A program made the position numbers and the translations under genes. This document shows positions 9,501-16,313 of a DNA stretch of 37,318 bases, piece by piece. Position 1 is the first letter of the stretch. Every line of letters starts with the position of its first letter. Source of the DNA: Saprospiraceae bacterium (GTDB taxonomy: Bacteria > Bacteroidota > Bacteroidia > Chitinophagales > Saprospiraceae); assembly GCA_020630475.1 (NCBI GenBank), contig JAHDBI010000023.1:1-37318 (forward strand), in the 5' to 3' direction. The notes beneath the pieces were generated by a model. That model was not told the origin of the DNA. It saw nothing but the letters and a program-made list of their open reading frames with translations, and ran no database searches.

Positions 9501-10169
9501 GATTATCAACTCAATGGAAGTGATAAACAAGAAAGCGGTTTATTCGAAAACCTTGCTGCGAATACTTATGAACTATTAGTAACAGATGATGAGGGATGTA
9601 CTCTAGATACAACGATTATAATTGAGCAACCAGAACAGTTACAGTTATTTGGGATCGATGAGCTTGTAATTCAAAATTTACAGGATACCGTGATCAACTT
9701 AGAGACAAATATTGATTTACAATTAATAGAATCCATTATTTGGAACCCTGCTCAGAATTGTAGCGATTGTTTAAGTATAGATATAACTGGAATAGAAGAA
9801 AGTCAAATATACACGGTCACCTTAATTGATGTAAATGGTTGCAGTGTCACTAAAGAAATATCCATTAGAATTGAAGACGATATTCTGATCTATCTTCCAA
9901 ATGTTTTTGCTCCAAGCAGTTCCACAAATGGAGTATTTTTTCCTCAATCAGGTAATGATGAAATTTACATTGATGAATTAACCATCTTTGATAGATGGGG
10001 AAGTAGAATTTTTTCTAATCATGGCTTTTATCCCAATGACAAAACAAATGGGTGGGATGGAAATTTTAAAGGTAAAGAAGCCATTAGTGGTGTTTACGCC
10101 TATTATATGAGCTACTCTGTTAATAACGAAAACTATACGAGATGGGGTGATATCACCTTATTGAGATAG
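3549..10169 (+). CDS. Giant T9SS cargo: FG-GAP, vWA-like, SprB-like repeats, type B C-terminus
   Basis: A 2206-residue exported protein. A signal peptide ending near residue 27 (VGAQSQG) is followed by about twelve calcium-loop motifs of FG-GAP/VCBS type between residues 59 and 600, for example DFDGDGASEII, DLNDDGVDEIV and DIDQDGSDEII, suggesting beta-propeller folds. Residues of about 890-1075 resemble a von Willebrand A domain, with NGTDIIDAL and FTFDGCPG as later motifs, but the first MIDAS motif is degenerate (N896, V898, N900 in place of DxSxS). A DUF11-like domain follows at about 1338-1460. SprB-like repeats with a conserved GxY...VTDxxGC pattern run from about 1560 to 2080. The last 90 residues (LPNVFAP, then FDRWGS, GWDG, SGVYAYY) are a type B T9SS sorting domain. 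It should be exported and held at the surface. No porP/sprF gene is adjacent, unlike the cassette at 17529. Ligand unknown. Confidence 0.88.
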   Translation: MNLIKTTSLIAMVFFAILFSFVGAQSQGCNVIGNSCPLLWEDRVMGRSLGERNSIINYDFDGDGASEIIVNTNNYNGGNVSWWFVLKYNVITDQYDKVYLSPYYDSYITKMEMYDLDGDSDMELVLGLENEFVIIDLNSFTEVERIDLGNSWDYTDVKDITLGDIDSDGALDLVLCSNEFISAFDPIDFSEKFTLEIEAGYLDVGNVDDDADIETVLSNGRILEIDSDGNYTEEYNLNLINPNDRNFVELSDLDNDAKLEAIIGSSSNDILVADVEINSVKFTIILDITVDALEMVDLNDDGVDEIVYGDDQWGSLYAHNSSDGSLIWELDNPEHGVTGICIGDFDGDNSDEIVWGSGSSSSGSDYLFIHDANNLLFEWQSRDIVGPYYAIEIADIDQDGSDEIIAISLESESGYESGVLSIYDAESKVLEFVSAIDLFEDVWDGIFNLEVYDHNNDGDLDIVVAAGILYDATIWVVDGSTYNVETFFEYDFNSFEALAINDIDMDGTAEFICSGEKKLYVINSNNFSIEFQSEELQFNVFASGVLSGNVDNDPEDEIILCKSLVYKFDGPSYSMLTSESGVNYTSINLFDWDNNGSLEIVAGTNDGNINILNGSDLSVIESFPVSTQSINGIEFNSKNPLDMEFFIVSSDDQVMMVARNGEVLAQNTFTGNIGRYDAIEISDSGDYPNIILGTQYGLLEMRSTCANCFIVDAQTFPSCVGVNNGSIQIQVLGADTIPIYYNWERLEDNAQGSGESSENIFSLDDLGAGTYSITVYTDTPESATIENVIIEELIGAVFEFIEIGTNNSINGAPSGSLDVFWEGGEGPFTVSWVGPVSGNMTSVNQLNYTIPDLPTGEYVVEVRDANNELISVQINLPDDELPLLGCEEPMDIIILNLVSNAIDGEEYGQSKDYFISFLQSLNLGFTNDDSQAAIVEWSSKNEQDVKVELTGSFAQLLDYENLPRSYSNGTDIIDALLFARTYLLDNGRPDATKTIIFTFDGCPGFSAANLAEDLKEEGFLIADIGIDYVYNSSSYRAMLTQAASSKDLAFFGDNFIDIDPIMLHSFLSIYNCTSNSSTTYFERDGALTIDEVVLAHNCPYPEFVDITFTVEALSQLSIPGGTPVSFYHNDPTLFGASYISTFIIPCDIPVGTSETFTITLPMEQATHLYAVLNDDASVSPSFDLPVTELVESFYQNNIDDYSICVDQIATLQAFISAQTPSPICENLVLFNVDICNISEVDAFNVLIDDNIDEFFSLQNSIFNDNGCSSESSGSYDIPAGCCITITLTYDTQNSEFGYYSDFNVQLNGPSNQIYIDFNGNNTTSDDVFLDGEIDCDDPVITIKKEVNHDITCEDHTITYFFEIVNDADFPVQGLQFYDLLPDPLVWLYKPYDIIGMSVGELPYLDGTEVSFIIDEIEAGTTATFSIDAYVGGVSSDLLLENVAEISGIPDYYIVANVIQSNASATTILADREINVVDTLYVLASQDSVDLSAMVSGTGDVFWTTSKDGYFSNEYTTETIYYFGEEEILDTISSVFIEVDTYCGSKGEVIYIKRICDLETTTFNLNQLCPDDLQSDQLFISWEGGRGPYSTVFDGENEHNISSPIVYSGLDAGAHQIILRDTFGCEILFDFEIELLELPEVVAVPLHASCNEEFGSIELSLIGNGPFAISGDIVSDDVIGNIVFEDLSADNYAFVVTDQNGCISEINVELENIPGLQLTVSPTNPECGDALGDCFIEVFEGSAPYNISGDLSGVNTTNEISLIDLPASSYTVVITDASDCSETVNFVIDEMPIPIIDIQTECDSTGSYSVIFVAEGEYLLQNNLGLTIEEISDLNYVISDVIDGTQVEIIAIHPTSMCEETFYVEIPDCECLAVANAGVNESLNCDGLGLTIGGGSSVGSNFTYQWYDVNGVALGDEMTIQIFEEGVFTIVVEDSVNGCSTSDEVVITAPDLIEGVDISLDPLNCFEDINAQLYAEVIEGGTAPFDYQLNGSDKQESGLFENLAANTYELLVTDDEGCTLDTTIIIEQPEQLQLFGIDELVIQNLQDTVINLETNIDLQLIESIIWNPAQNCSDCLSIDITGIEESQIYTVTLIDVNGCSVTKEISIRIEDDILIYLPNVFAPSSSTNGVFFPQSGNDEIYIDELTIFDRWGSRIFSNHGFYPNDKTNGWDGNFKGKEAISGVYAYYMSYSVNNENYTRWGDITLLR

Positions 10170-10170
10170 T

Positions 10171-10383
10171 ATGGAAAATTTCCAAGATAAAAGTCCTATA
10201 AAATCTTACCTATCTACAAGAACAATTAGTTGGCGATCCCTTCCAATTTGTTATGTAGAATATGATTACTGTTCTCTATTTTAATCAGATTTTGATTATA
10301 ATAATTTATTGAAAAATGCAAGTTGGCATCCAGCACTTGGAGTAAAAAATTGCTTGTTTGTTGATGAGGTGGTCGTTAAATAA
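10171..10383 (+). pseudogene. Possible decayed short reading frame with an internal stop
   Basis: Starting at ATG 10171 one frame reads 37 codons to a TAA at 10282-10284. It then continues for 32 more codons with protein-like composition (NASWHPALGVKNC, then LFVDEVVVK) to TAA at 10381. The second segment has no ATG of its own; only a TTG at 10309 is available. This looks like a remnant of a gene of about 70 codons broken by one stop, but it may be chance. I do not recognise a family. No other feature is visible in this stretch. Confidence 0.2.
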
Positions 10384-10397
10384 TAATGAAACCTGAG

Positions 10398-10688
10398 TTA
10401 GTTGCTGTAATACCACACCCTAAATACTTGATGCCAACTTGACTTATAACTTGAACTTCCGCCAACAGATTGATAAAATACTTGATCCGTTGATTTAGAA
10501 TATCTAGAATAACCTTCACCATAATAATCGGGTAGAAGTAGGGTTTCCACCTTTAGAAGGTTGATTTGATGATCCTCAATCCAATAATTCATTCTTTGAA
10601 GGCATTGCTCAGTTTTCTCATAACTGTCGTTAGAAAAGAAGCCTCCTTTTTTAATTAACTGCGGAATAAAATCTTTAAATCTCAGCAT
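10398..10688 (-). CDS. Small conserved-looking hypothetical protein
   Basis: A 96-residue soluble protein with no signal peptide or membrane segment. The composition is protein-like: an N-terminal helical part (FKDFIPQLIKKGGFF and CLQRMNYWIEDHQI), a central beta-like segment (LLKVETLLLPDYYGEG), a serine/tyrosine-rich stretch, and an aromatic C-terminus (SWHQVFRVWYY). Short proteins with this plan, a helix pair followed by a VET-x-LLP strand and a W-x-Q-x-x-RVWY end, look familiar from other Bacteroidota, but I cannot name a function. The ATG at 10688 is the only sensible start. It is divergent from corA, and a 24-bp palindrome sits 40-63 bases upstream of its start, which could regulate one or both genes. 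Confidence 0.6.
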   Translation of the reverse strand: MLRFKDFIPQLIKKGGFFSNDSYEKTEQCLQRMNYWIEDHQINLLKVETLLLPDYYGEGYSRYSKSTDQVFYQSVGGSSSYKSSWHQVFRVWYYSN

Positions 10689-10727
10689 AACATTTAATTG
10701 AATGGCTTAATATTTGTCACTTAATCA

Positions 10728-10751
10728 ATATATCGTAAGTTTACGACATAT
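10728..10751. promoter_or_regulatory. Near-perfect 24-bp palindrome between divergent genes
   Basis: The core TCGTAAGTTTACGA is a perfect inverted repeat with 6-bp arms around GT. The symmetry extends through flanking ATAT on both sides, with a single mismatched pair in 24 bases. It lies between the starts of the small minus-strand gene (10688) and corA (10796), the expected place for a dimeric repressor operator. The regulator is not identifiable from this window. Confidence 0.4.
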
Positions 10752-10795
10752 TCAATACCTGATTTTTTAAATGTCTCAAATGGAATATTCCAGTT

Positions 10796-11746
10796 ATGGT
10801 TCGCTACTATACACAAGAAGGACGACGAGTCGTAGAAGTCGAGACATTGGCGCAAGCCCATTGGATTGATGTTAAAGCTCCTTATGACACGGAGGAAATT
10901 ACAAAGCTTTCAGAAGCCTTAGAGGTTCCCGTAGATTTTATTACTGATTCTTTTGATATTGATGAGCGTTCGAGATATGAACGTGAAGACAATGCAAAGT
11001 TGATTTTAGTCAATTCTCCATTGCTGAATGAAGACGCTGTAGAAAATGAGGCGATCTATTTCACGTTGCCTATTGGTATAATTCTAACGGATCATCATAT
11101 AGTTACTGTTTCCGCAAAAGACAATCCTATTTTGCAGAAGTTTAGAGCTTCTGGTGTTAAGAACATGGATATTCTAGATCGTAAGTGGTTTGTATTACAG
11201 ATATTCGAACAAAATGTTTTCAGTTTCCTTGAATGCTTGAAGCGTCTGAACCTTAAACGAAACCTTATCGAACAAGAATTGTATAATTCTAGTAGGAGTA
11301 AGGAGTTGAAGCAGCTATTGAGAATTGAGAAGAGTTTGGTCTATTTTGTTAATTCGCTTAGCGCGAATGAATTATTGAAGATGAAAATAAAAAGGACAAA
11401 TTTCATGGACATCACCAATTTTGAAGAACATTCAGATTTATTTGAGGATATCATTATTGATAATAGTCAAGCATTGGAGATGTCTAATGTCTATACAAAC
11501 ATCTTGGGCGGAACCATGGAAGCATACGCTGCGATAGTTTCCAATAATATGAATGTCTTTATACATAGACTAACGATCATTACCATCATATTAATGGTAC
11601 CAACATTAGTGGCTAGTTTTTATGGAATGAACTTAAGTCATATACCCTTTACAGACCATAAATATGCCTTCTATTATATTCTTCTATTTTCCTTGGTTTT
11701 AGGCTTCTTTTTGATTTGGTTTTTCCGAAGAAACAAGCAACTTTAA
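10796..11746 (+). CDS. corA: CorA-family divalent cation transporter
   Basis: Inner-membrane magnesium/cobalt channel of the CorA (2-TM-GxN) family, 316 residues, the normal length. The N-terminal two thirds form the cytoplasmic alpha/beta and long-helix region. The two C-terminal helices are at about residues 258-276 and 289-310, with the selectivity signature YGMN at 276-279 at the end of the first, and a basic tail (RRNKQL) in the cytoplasm as expected. ATG 10796 gives a start typical of the family; the ATG at 10771 is in another frame. It stands alone, with a palindrome upstream and the DnaA-box region downstream. Bacteroidota carry several CorA paralogues, so specificity for Mg2+ over Co2+, Ni2+ or Zn2+ is not certain. 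Confidence 0.93.
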   Translation: MVRYYTQEGRRVVEVETLAQAHWIDVKAPYDTEEITKLSEALEVPVDFITDSFDIDERSRYEREDNAKLILVNSPLLNEDAVENEAIYFTLPIGIILTDHHIVTVSAKDNPILQKFRASGVKNMDILDRKWFVLQIFEQNVFSFLECLKRLNLKRNLIEQELYNSSRSKELKQLLRIEKSLVYFVNSLSANELLKMKIKRTNFMDITNFEEHSDLFEDIIIDNSQALEMSNVYTNILGGTMEAYAAIVSNNMNVFIHRLTIITIILMVPTLVASFYGMNLSHIPFTDHKYAFYYILLFSLVLGFFLIWFFRRNKQL

Positions 11747-11783
11747 AAAAATCATTTTTCGCAAAGTGCTGAAAATCCTTGAG

Positions 11784-11792
11784 TTATCCACA
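11784..11792 (+). promoter_or_regulatory. DnaA box 1
   Basis: TTATCCACA is an exact match to the strict bacterial DnaA-box consensus TTATnCACA. A second exact copy in the same orientation lies 62 bases downstream. Binding is inferred, not shown. Confidence 0.55.
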
Positions 11793-11844
11793 GACTAAAA
11801 ATATCCAATTTTTATATTACACTGATTTATAATATGTTACGATA

Positions 11845-11867
11845 GTTATCCACATCATGTTGATAAC
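11845..11867. promoter_or_regulatory. DnaA box 2 with an inverted near-match (23-bp imperfect palindrome)
   Basis: TTATCCACA at 11846-11854 is a second perfect DnaA box. Facing it on the minus strand at 11866-11858 is TTATCAACA, one base from consensus. Together they form a head-to-head palindrome bounded by GTTATC and GATAAC, with only one mismatched pair besides the centre. AT-rich DNA lies between box 1 and this pair. Confidence 0.55.
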
Positions 11868-11998
11868 TTCTAATATATATTATGAATTTTTCTTATTTAA
11901 TTTGTAGTGTCAACACGAGACATCTGGGATACAAAGAAGAATGATAGAAAAGCCATCTTTACAGCCCTAAGTAAATAGAAAAGAAACAGTTACGTATT

Positions 11999-12040
11999 AG
12001 ACTAATTTTTATGTGTATAAACACATACTAAAATTAGTCT
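11999..12040 (+). repeat. Long imperfect inverted repeat in the nrdB upstream region
   Basis: The arms AGACTAATTTT and AAAATTAGTCT, followed inward by TATGTGT and ACACATA, pair over 18 bp with a 2-base bulge and an ATAA loop. It sits 75-116 bases before the nrdB ATG. There is no U-tract immediately after it, so a simple terminator is unlikely. An operator or an RNA hairpin controlling nrdBA is more plausible. The inner GTGT/ACAC order is opposite to that of an NrdR box. Confidence 0.45.
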
Positions 12041-12058
12041 CTCTTAACTAAAAAAAAT

Positions 12059-12066
12059 TACTTTTG
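12059..12066 (+). promoter_or_regulatory. Candidate nrdBA promoter -7 box
   Basis: TACTTTTG matches the Bacteroidota -7 consensus TAnnTTTG exactly and lies 48 bases before the nrdB ATG. No clear -33 TTTG is seen. It is directly followed by an inverted repeat with arms GACATAT (12066-12072) and ATATGTC (12086-12092), well placed to cover the start of transcription. Confidence 0.35.
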
Positions 12067-12114
12067 ACATATATGTTTTTTGCGCATATGTCCTGAACAA
12101 TCTAACCTTAATCA

Positions 12115-13107
12115 ATGAGTGAAATGAAGAGCACTGTGAACCACGAACCATTACTAGCCGAAAACCCTAACCGATTTGTATTATTCCCTATTAAACATGA
12201 TGATATTTGGCAGTTTTATAAAAAATCAGAAGCGAGCTTTTGGACTGCAGAAGAAATTGACCTACATCAGGATTTATCTGACTGGGAAAATAAGTTAACA
12301 GATGATGAAAAACACTTTATCAAACATGTATTAGCATTCTTCGCAGCAAGTGATGGTATAGTCAATGAGAACCTTGCAGAGAATATGGTAAATGAGGTTC
12401 AGTATACTGAAGCTAAATTTTTCTATGGCTTTCAGATCATGATGGAAAATATTCACTCAGAAACATACTCTCTATTAATAGATACTTATATAAAGGACAA
12501 TAAAGAGAAAGATTACTTATTTAATGCTGTTGAAAACTTAGACTGCGTTAAGAAGAAAGCAGATTGGGCGTTACGATGGATTGAAAATGCAAGTTTCGCA
12601 GAGAGATTAATTGCTTTTGCTGCAGTTGAAGGGATATTCTTCTCAGGTTCGTTCTGCTCAATATTTTGGTTAAAGAAAAGAGGCTTAATGCCGGGCTTAT
12701 CTTTTTCTAATGAGTTGATTTCAAGAGATGAAGGAATGCACTGTGATTTTGCTTGCTTATTATATAATACCCACATTCAAAATAAACTACCAAAAGAAAC
12801 AATTCAAACTATCATCACAGAAGCGGTTGAAATGGAGAAAGAATTTGTTTCAGATGCCATCCCGGTAAAATTAATTGGAATGAATTCCGATTTAATGTGC
12901 GAGTACATAGAATTTGTTGCCGATCGTTTATTGGTCTCACTCGGTAATGATAAGGTGTATAACGCAGAAAATCCATTTCCATGGATGGATTTAATCTCCT
13001 TACAAGGAAAGACGAATTTCTTTGAAAAACGAGTTGGAGATTATCAAAAAGCAGGAGTACTTTCTGATAAGAAGGATCAAGTATTCTCGCTAGACGAGGA
13101 CTTTTAA
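12115..13107 (+). CDS. nrdB: Ribonucleotide reductase class Ia, small (radical) subunit
   Basis: Beta subunit of the aerobic ribonucleotide reductase that supplies dNTPs for DNA synthesis (330 residues). All diiron and radical residues are present by alignment to known R2 proteins: D80, E111, H114, E172, E206 and H209 as metal ligands, and Y118 as the radical tyrosine (in ENIHSETY). The sequence is strikingly similar to animal R2: the segments [25 protein letters not shown] and [18 protein letters not shown] are close to identical to the mouse protein from memory. The C-terminus FSLDEDF is the tail that docks into NrdA. ATG 12115 is clear. It is followed 71 bases later by nrdA and probably cotranscribed with it. 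Confidence 0.97.
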   Translation: MSEMKSTVNHEPLLAENPNRFVLFPIKHDDIWQFYKKSEASFWTAEEIDLHQDLSDWENKLTDDEKHFIKHVLAFFAASDGIVNENLAENMVNEVQYTEAKFFYGFQIMMENIHSETYSLLIDTYIKDNKEKDYLFNAVENLDCVKKKADWALRWIENASFAERLIAFAAVEGIFFSGSFCSIFWLKKRGLMPGLSFSNELISRDEGMHCDFACLLYNTHIQNKLPKETIQTIITEAVEMEKEFVSDAIPVKLIGMNSDLMCEYIEFVADRLLVSLGNDKVYNAENPFPWMDLISLQGKTNFFEKRVGDYQKAGVLSDKKDQVFSLDEDF

Positions 13108-13178
13108 CTACACATTAAACTACGACTAAAACAAAATAATAAGATACTACATTTTCTAACCTTCTCAATTGACATATC

Positions 13179-15530
13179 ATGCAAGTAATAAAAAGAAACG
13201 GCAAGCAGGAGCCGGTGAGTTTCGATAAAATAACAGCACGTGTTAAAAAGCTGTGCTATGGTCTTGATCAAAAACATGTCCAGCCATTAGAAATTGCGAA
13301 AAAGGTAATACAAGGATTATATGACGGAGTTTCAACTACTGAACTAGATAATTTAGCGGCAGAAACATCTGCAACTATGGCCACAATCCACCCCGATTAT
13401 GCGCTCTTAGCAGCGAGGATTGCAGTTTCTAACCTACATAAAAATACCAATAAGTCTTTCTCTCAAACTATGGAAGGACTGTATAATTATATTGATCCTA
13501 AAACCAATAAAAAAGCAGGTTTAATTGGTGATGATACCATGAAGGTCATTAAGGACAATGCCGATTTAATTGATTCTTCGATCATTTATGATAGAGATTA
13601 TAGTTTCGATTTCTTTGGTTTTAAAACTATGGAACGATCTTACTTATTACGTATGGACGGTAAGGTTGTTGAGCGTCCTCAGCATTTACTAATGAGAGCT
13701 GCTGTTGGAATTCACGGTGAAGATATAGATGCAGCCATTGAGACATATAACTTAATGTCTGACAAATGGTTTGTTCATGCGACGCCTACATTATTCAATG
13801 CGGGAACGCCAAAACCTCAATTGTCTTCTTGTTTTCTTTTAAGCATGACTGAGGATAGTATCCCTGGAATATTTGAAACATTATCAAGATGTGCTAAGAT
13901 TTCACAATCAGCTGGTGGAATTGGACTAAGCATTCATAATGTAAGAGCAAAAGGAAGCTATATAAAAGGAACAGGTGGTACTTCAAATGGTATCGTACCG
14001 ATGTTAAAAGTGTTCAATGATACAGCTCGATATGTAGATCAAGGTGGTGGTAAAAGAAAAGGAGCTTTCGCTGTATACTTAGAACCATGGCACGCAGATA
14101 TGGAAGACTTCCTTGATTTGAAAAAGAATCATGGTAAAGAAGAAATGAGAGCGAGAGATTTATTCTACGCCCTTTGGATTCCAGACTTGTTTATGGAAAG
14201 AGTGAAGAACAATGAAGATTGGTCTTACTTCTGTCCTAACGAAGCCCCAGGTTTAGCAGATACTTATGGTGGTGAGTTCGAAGCCCTATACCATAAGTAC
14301 GAAAAAGAAGGGAAAGCTAGAAAGGTAGTTAAAGCACAAGATTTATGGTTTTCAATATTAGAAGCACAAATCGAAACAGGTACACCATACATTCTATACA
14401 AAGATGCTTGTAACAAAAAATCAAATCAAAAGAACTTAGGTACCATCAAGTCAAGTAACTTATGTACAGAAATTATAGAGTATACAGATAAGGACGAAGT
14501 AGCAGTTTGTAATTTGGCCTCTTTGAGTTTACCAAAATACGTTAATACAAACACTAAAGAATTTGACTTTGAGAAATTAGAAGAGATTACAAGAGTAATT
14601 ACTCGTAATCTTAACAAGATCATTGATATCAACTATTATCCAATAAAGGAGGCTGAAAATTCCAATTTTAGACATCGTCCAATAGGAATCGGTGTGCAAG
14701 GTTTGGCGGATGCTTATATGCTGATGAGATTACCATTTGATAGTCCAGAAGCTCACGAGTTGAATAGACAAATTTTTGAAACCATTTATTATGCCGCTGC
14801 TTCAGAGTCATGCGAGTTGGCTAAAAAAGATGGTGCATACAAAACATTTGAAGGTTCACCAGCAAGTAAAGGTATCTTACAGTTTGATATGTGGGATGTA
14901 ACTCCTTCAGATCGATATGACTGGGATGCTTTGAAAAATGACATTAAGGATAATGGAATGAGAAATAGTTTATTACTTGCTCCTATGCCTACGGCGTCGA
15001 CTTCTCAAATCTTAGGTAATAATGAATGTTTTGAACCGTATACATCAAATATTTACGCAAGAAGAACATTGTCTGGAGAATATATAGTCGTCAATAAACA
15101 CTTATTAAAAGACCTGACTGAATTGAATTTGTGGAACGATGAAATGAAGGAGCAATTAATGGCTGAAAATGGATCTGTGCAGAATTTAGATATCCCTCAA
15201 GATTTAAAGGATCTTTATAAGACAGTATGGGAGTTGAGCCAGAAAGCAATTATTGATCAAGCAGCGGACAGAGGAGCATATATTTGTCAGAGCCAAAGTT
15301 TAAATCTCTTTGTAGAAAGCCCAAATTTCGGAAAGCTTAGTTCGATGCACTTTTATGCATGGAAGAAGGGATTGAAAACGGGTATGTATTACCTAAGGTC
15401 AAAGGCAGCTGTAGATCCAATTAAATTTACATTAAGTTCGAAACACCAAAATAAACTGGGGCAAAATGAAGAGGTAGCAGAAGGTGCAGTATGTACTATG
15501 GAAGAGGGTTGTATCAGTTGTTCTGGATAA
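13179..15530 (+). CDS. nrdA: Ribonucleotide reductase class Ia, large (catalytic) subunit
   Basis: Alpha subunit that reduces ribonucleoside diphosphates (783 residues). The N-terminal 90 residues are an ATP-cone for overall dATP/ATP control ([16 protein letters not shown]). The active-site set is complete: redox cysteines C218 (SSCFLL) and C444 (VCNLAS), and N427, C429 and E431 in NLCTE, with C429 the thiyl-radical cysteine. A tyrosine pair in MYYLRS near the end continues the radical-transfer path. The C-terminus ends in CISCSG with C778 and C781 as the swinging-arm pair; the CxxC spacing is as in eukaryotic R1, not the CxxxxC of E. coli. It follows nrdB and is closed by a hairpin terminator. 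A B-then-A order is less usual than the A-B order of E. coli. Confidence 0.97.
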   Translation: MQVIKRNGKQEPVSFDKITARVKKLCYGLDQKHVQPLEIAKKVIQGLYDGVSTTELDNLAAETSATMATIHPDYALLAARIAVSNLHKNTNKSFSQTMEGLYNYIDPKTNKKAGLIGDDTMKVIKDNADLIDSSIIYDRDYSFDFFGFKTMERSYLLRMDGKVVERPQHLLMRAAVGIHGEDIDAAIETYNLMSDKWFVHATPTLFNAGTPKPQLSSCFLLSMTEDSIPGIFETLSRCAKISQSAGGIGLSIHNVRAKGSYIKGTGGTSNGIVPMLKVFNDTARYVDQGGGKRKGAFAVYLEPWHADMEDFLDLKKNHGKEEMRARDLFYALWIPDLFMERVKNNEDWSYFCPNEAPGLADTYGGEFEALYHKYEKEGKARKVVKAQDLWFSILEAQIETGTPYILYKDACNKKSNQKNLGTIKSSNLCTEIIEYTDKDEVAVCNLASLSLPKYVNTNTKEFDFEKLEEITRVITRNLNKIIDINYYPIKEAENSNFRHRPIGIGVQGLADAYMLMRLPFDSPEAHELNRQIFETIYYAAASESCELAKKDGAYKTFEGSPASKGILQFDMWDVTPSDRYDWDALKNDIKDNGMRNSLLLAPMPTASTSQILGNNECFEPYTSNIYARRTLSGEYIVVNKHLLKDLTELNLWNDEMKEQLMAENGSVQNLDIPQDLKDLYKTVWELSQKAIIDQAADRGAYICQSQSLNLFVESPNFGKLSSMHFYAWKKGLKTGMYYLRSKAAVDPIKFTLSSKHQNKLGQNEEVAEGAVCTMEEGCISCSG

Positions 15531-15552
15531 TTAATATAAATACGAAAATCCT

Positions 15553-15590
15553 AAAGGCGATTCATTCAATGAATCGCCTTTTTATTTTAA
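15553..15590 (+). terminator. Rho-independent terminator after nrdA
   Basis: A perfect 14-bp stem, AAAGGCGATTCATT pairing with AATGAATCGCCTTT around a single central C, is followed by TTTTATTTT on the plus strand. It lies between the converging nrdA and sirtuin genes and may also stop transcription from the minus strand, where the following sequence (AGGATTTTCG) is a weaker U-tract. Confidence 0.85.
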
Positions 15591-16271
15591 TAAACGTTCA
15601 ACCAATTCTGAAACTCCTTCGCTAGCTTTTTTGGCAATGATCTGTAAATGTTTTCGACTTTCTAATTCATAGTTGGATTTAGGAAACGGATCTATGTAGT
15701 AGATGGGGACATCACTTTTGGCGTAAGCCATCAATCCTGCAGCAGGGTAAACCTGTAATGAAGTCCCAACAATCACAAGGACATCCGCTTCAGCACACAA
15801 GACAGAGGCTGGTTCGATTAACGGAACTGCTTCGCCAAACCAAACAATATCCGGCCTTAATTGACTACCATCATCAGCGAGGTCACCAAGTTTGAGGTCA
15901 CTTTCCCAGTGATACTTTATACTTGGGTTAGATACAGATCGAACACTCGTCAGTAATCCATGTAAATGCATCACTCGTGTACTACCGGCACGCTCATGTA
16001 GATTGTCGACGTTTTGTGTGATTACGTTTACAATATATTTTTGCTCTAAATGACAAATAGCTTCATGAGCCTTATTAGGTTTAACCTCAAGTAATTGCTT
16101 TCTTCTTTGATTATAAAAGTCTAAAACTAATTCAGGATTTTTGGACCAGCCAGTCGGTGTCGCTACTTCCATGACATCATGACCTTCCCATAAGCCATCA
16201 GAATCTCTAAATGTTTTAATGCCACTTTCGGCACTGACACCGGCTCCAGATAAAACAACTATTTTTTTCAT
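15582..16271 (-). CDS. cobB: Sir2-family NAD-dependent protein deacylase, zinc cysteines absent
   Basis: Sirtuin that removes acyl groups from lysine using NAD+ (229 residues). The NAD-binding motifs GAGVSAESGI and FRD...GLWE, the TQNVDNLHERAG segment and the catalytic histidine in HLHG (H104) are all present. Y53 and R56 (FYNQRR) match the Tyr-x-x-Arg pair that SIRT5-like and CobB enzymes use to recognise succinyl/malonyl lysine, so desuccinylase activity is likely. The four cysteines of the usual zinc ribbon are missing: the segment after HLHG (RSVSNPSIKYHWES) has none, and the only cysteines visible elsewhere do not form a site. Zinc-less members occur in Bacteroidota as far as I recall. 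Its stop codon overlaps the nrdA terminator. It is divergent from the CoA-transferase, with 42 bases between starts. Confidence 0.93.
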   Translation of the reverse strand: MKKIVVLSGAGVSAESGIKTFRDSDGLWEGHDVMEVATPTGWSKNPELVLDFYNQRRKQLLEVKPNKAHEAICHLEQKYIVNVITQNVDNLHERAGSTRVMHLHGLLTSVRSVSNPSIKYHWESDLKLGDLADDGSQLRPDIVWFGEAVPLIEPASVLCAEADVLVIVGTSLQVYPAAGLMAYAKSDVPIYYIDPFPKSNYELESRKHLQIIAKKASEGVSELVERLLK

Positions 16272-16313
16272 TGTAAATTTTAAGAAATACCAAATTATCT
16301 ATCTTTAAGCATT

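Larger units (their letters stand above)
11747..12114 (+). promoter_or_regulatory. 368-bp non-coding region upstream of nrdBA
   Basis: This gap between corA and nrdB has no credible gene. It is very AT-rich and holds two perfect DnaA boxes plus a near-match (11784-11866), a long imperfect hairpin (11999-12040), a -7-like box (12059-12066) and a second short inverted repeat (12066-12092). A 20-codon frame at 11882-11944 is not convincing as a gene. The stretch probably contains the nrdBA promoter and its control sites, and may have a replication-related role. Confidence 0.6.

Noticed and set aside
10171..10190. The small palindrome TGGAAAATTTCCA just after the first giant gene, considered as its terminator.
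   Set aside because: The stem is only 6 bp and AT-rich, and no T-tract follows.
11882..11944. A 20-codon frame (MNFSYLICSV...) upstream of nrdB, possibly a leader peptide.
   Set aside because: No ribosome-binding signal, no codon run typical of attenuation, and it is placed far from the nrdB start.
12011..12026. The GTGT...ACAC dyad was considered as an NrdR box.
   Set aside because: NrdR boxes have ACAC...GTGT arms; the order is reversed here and the spacing differs.
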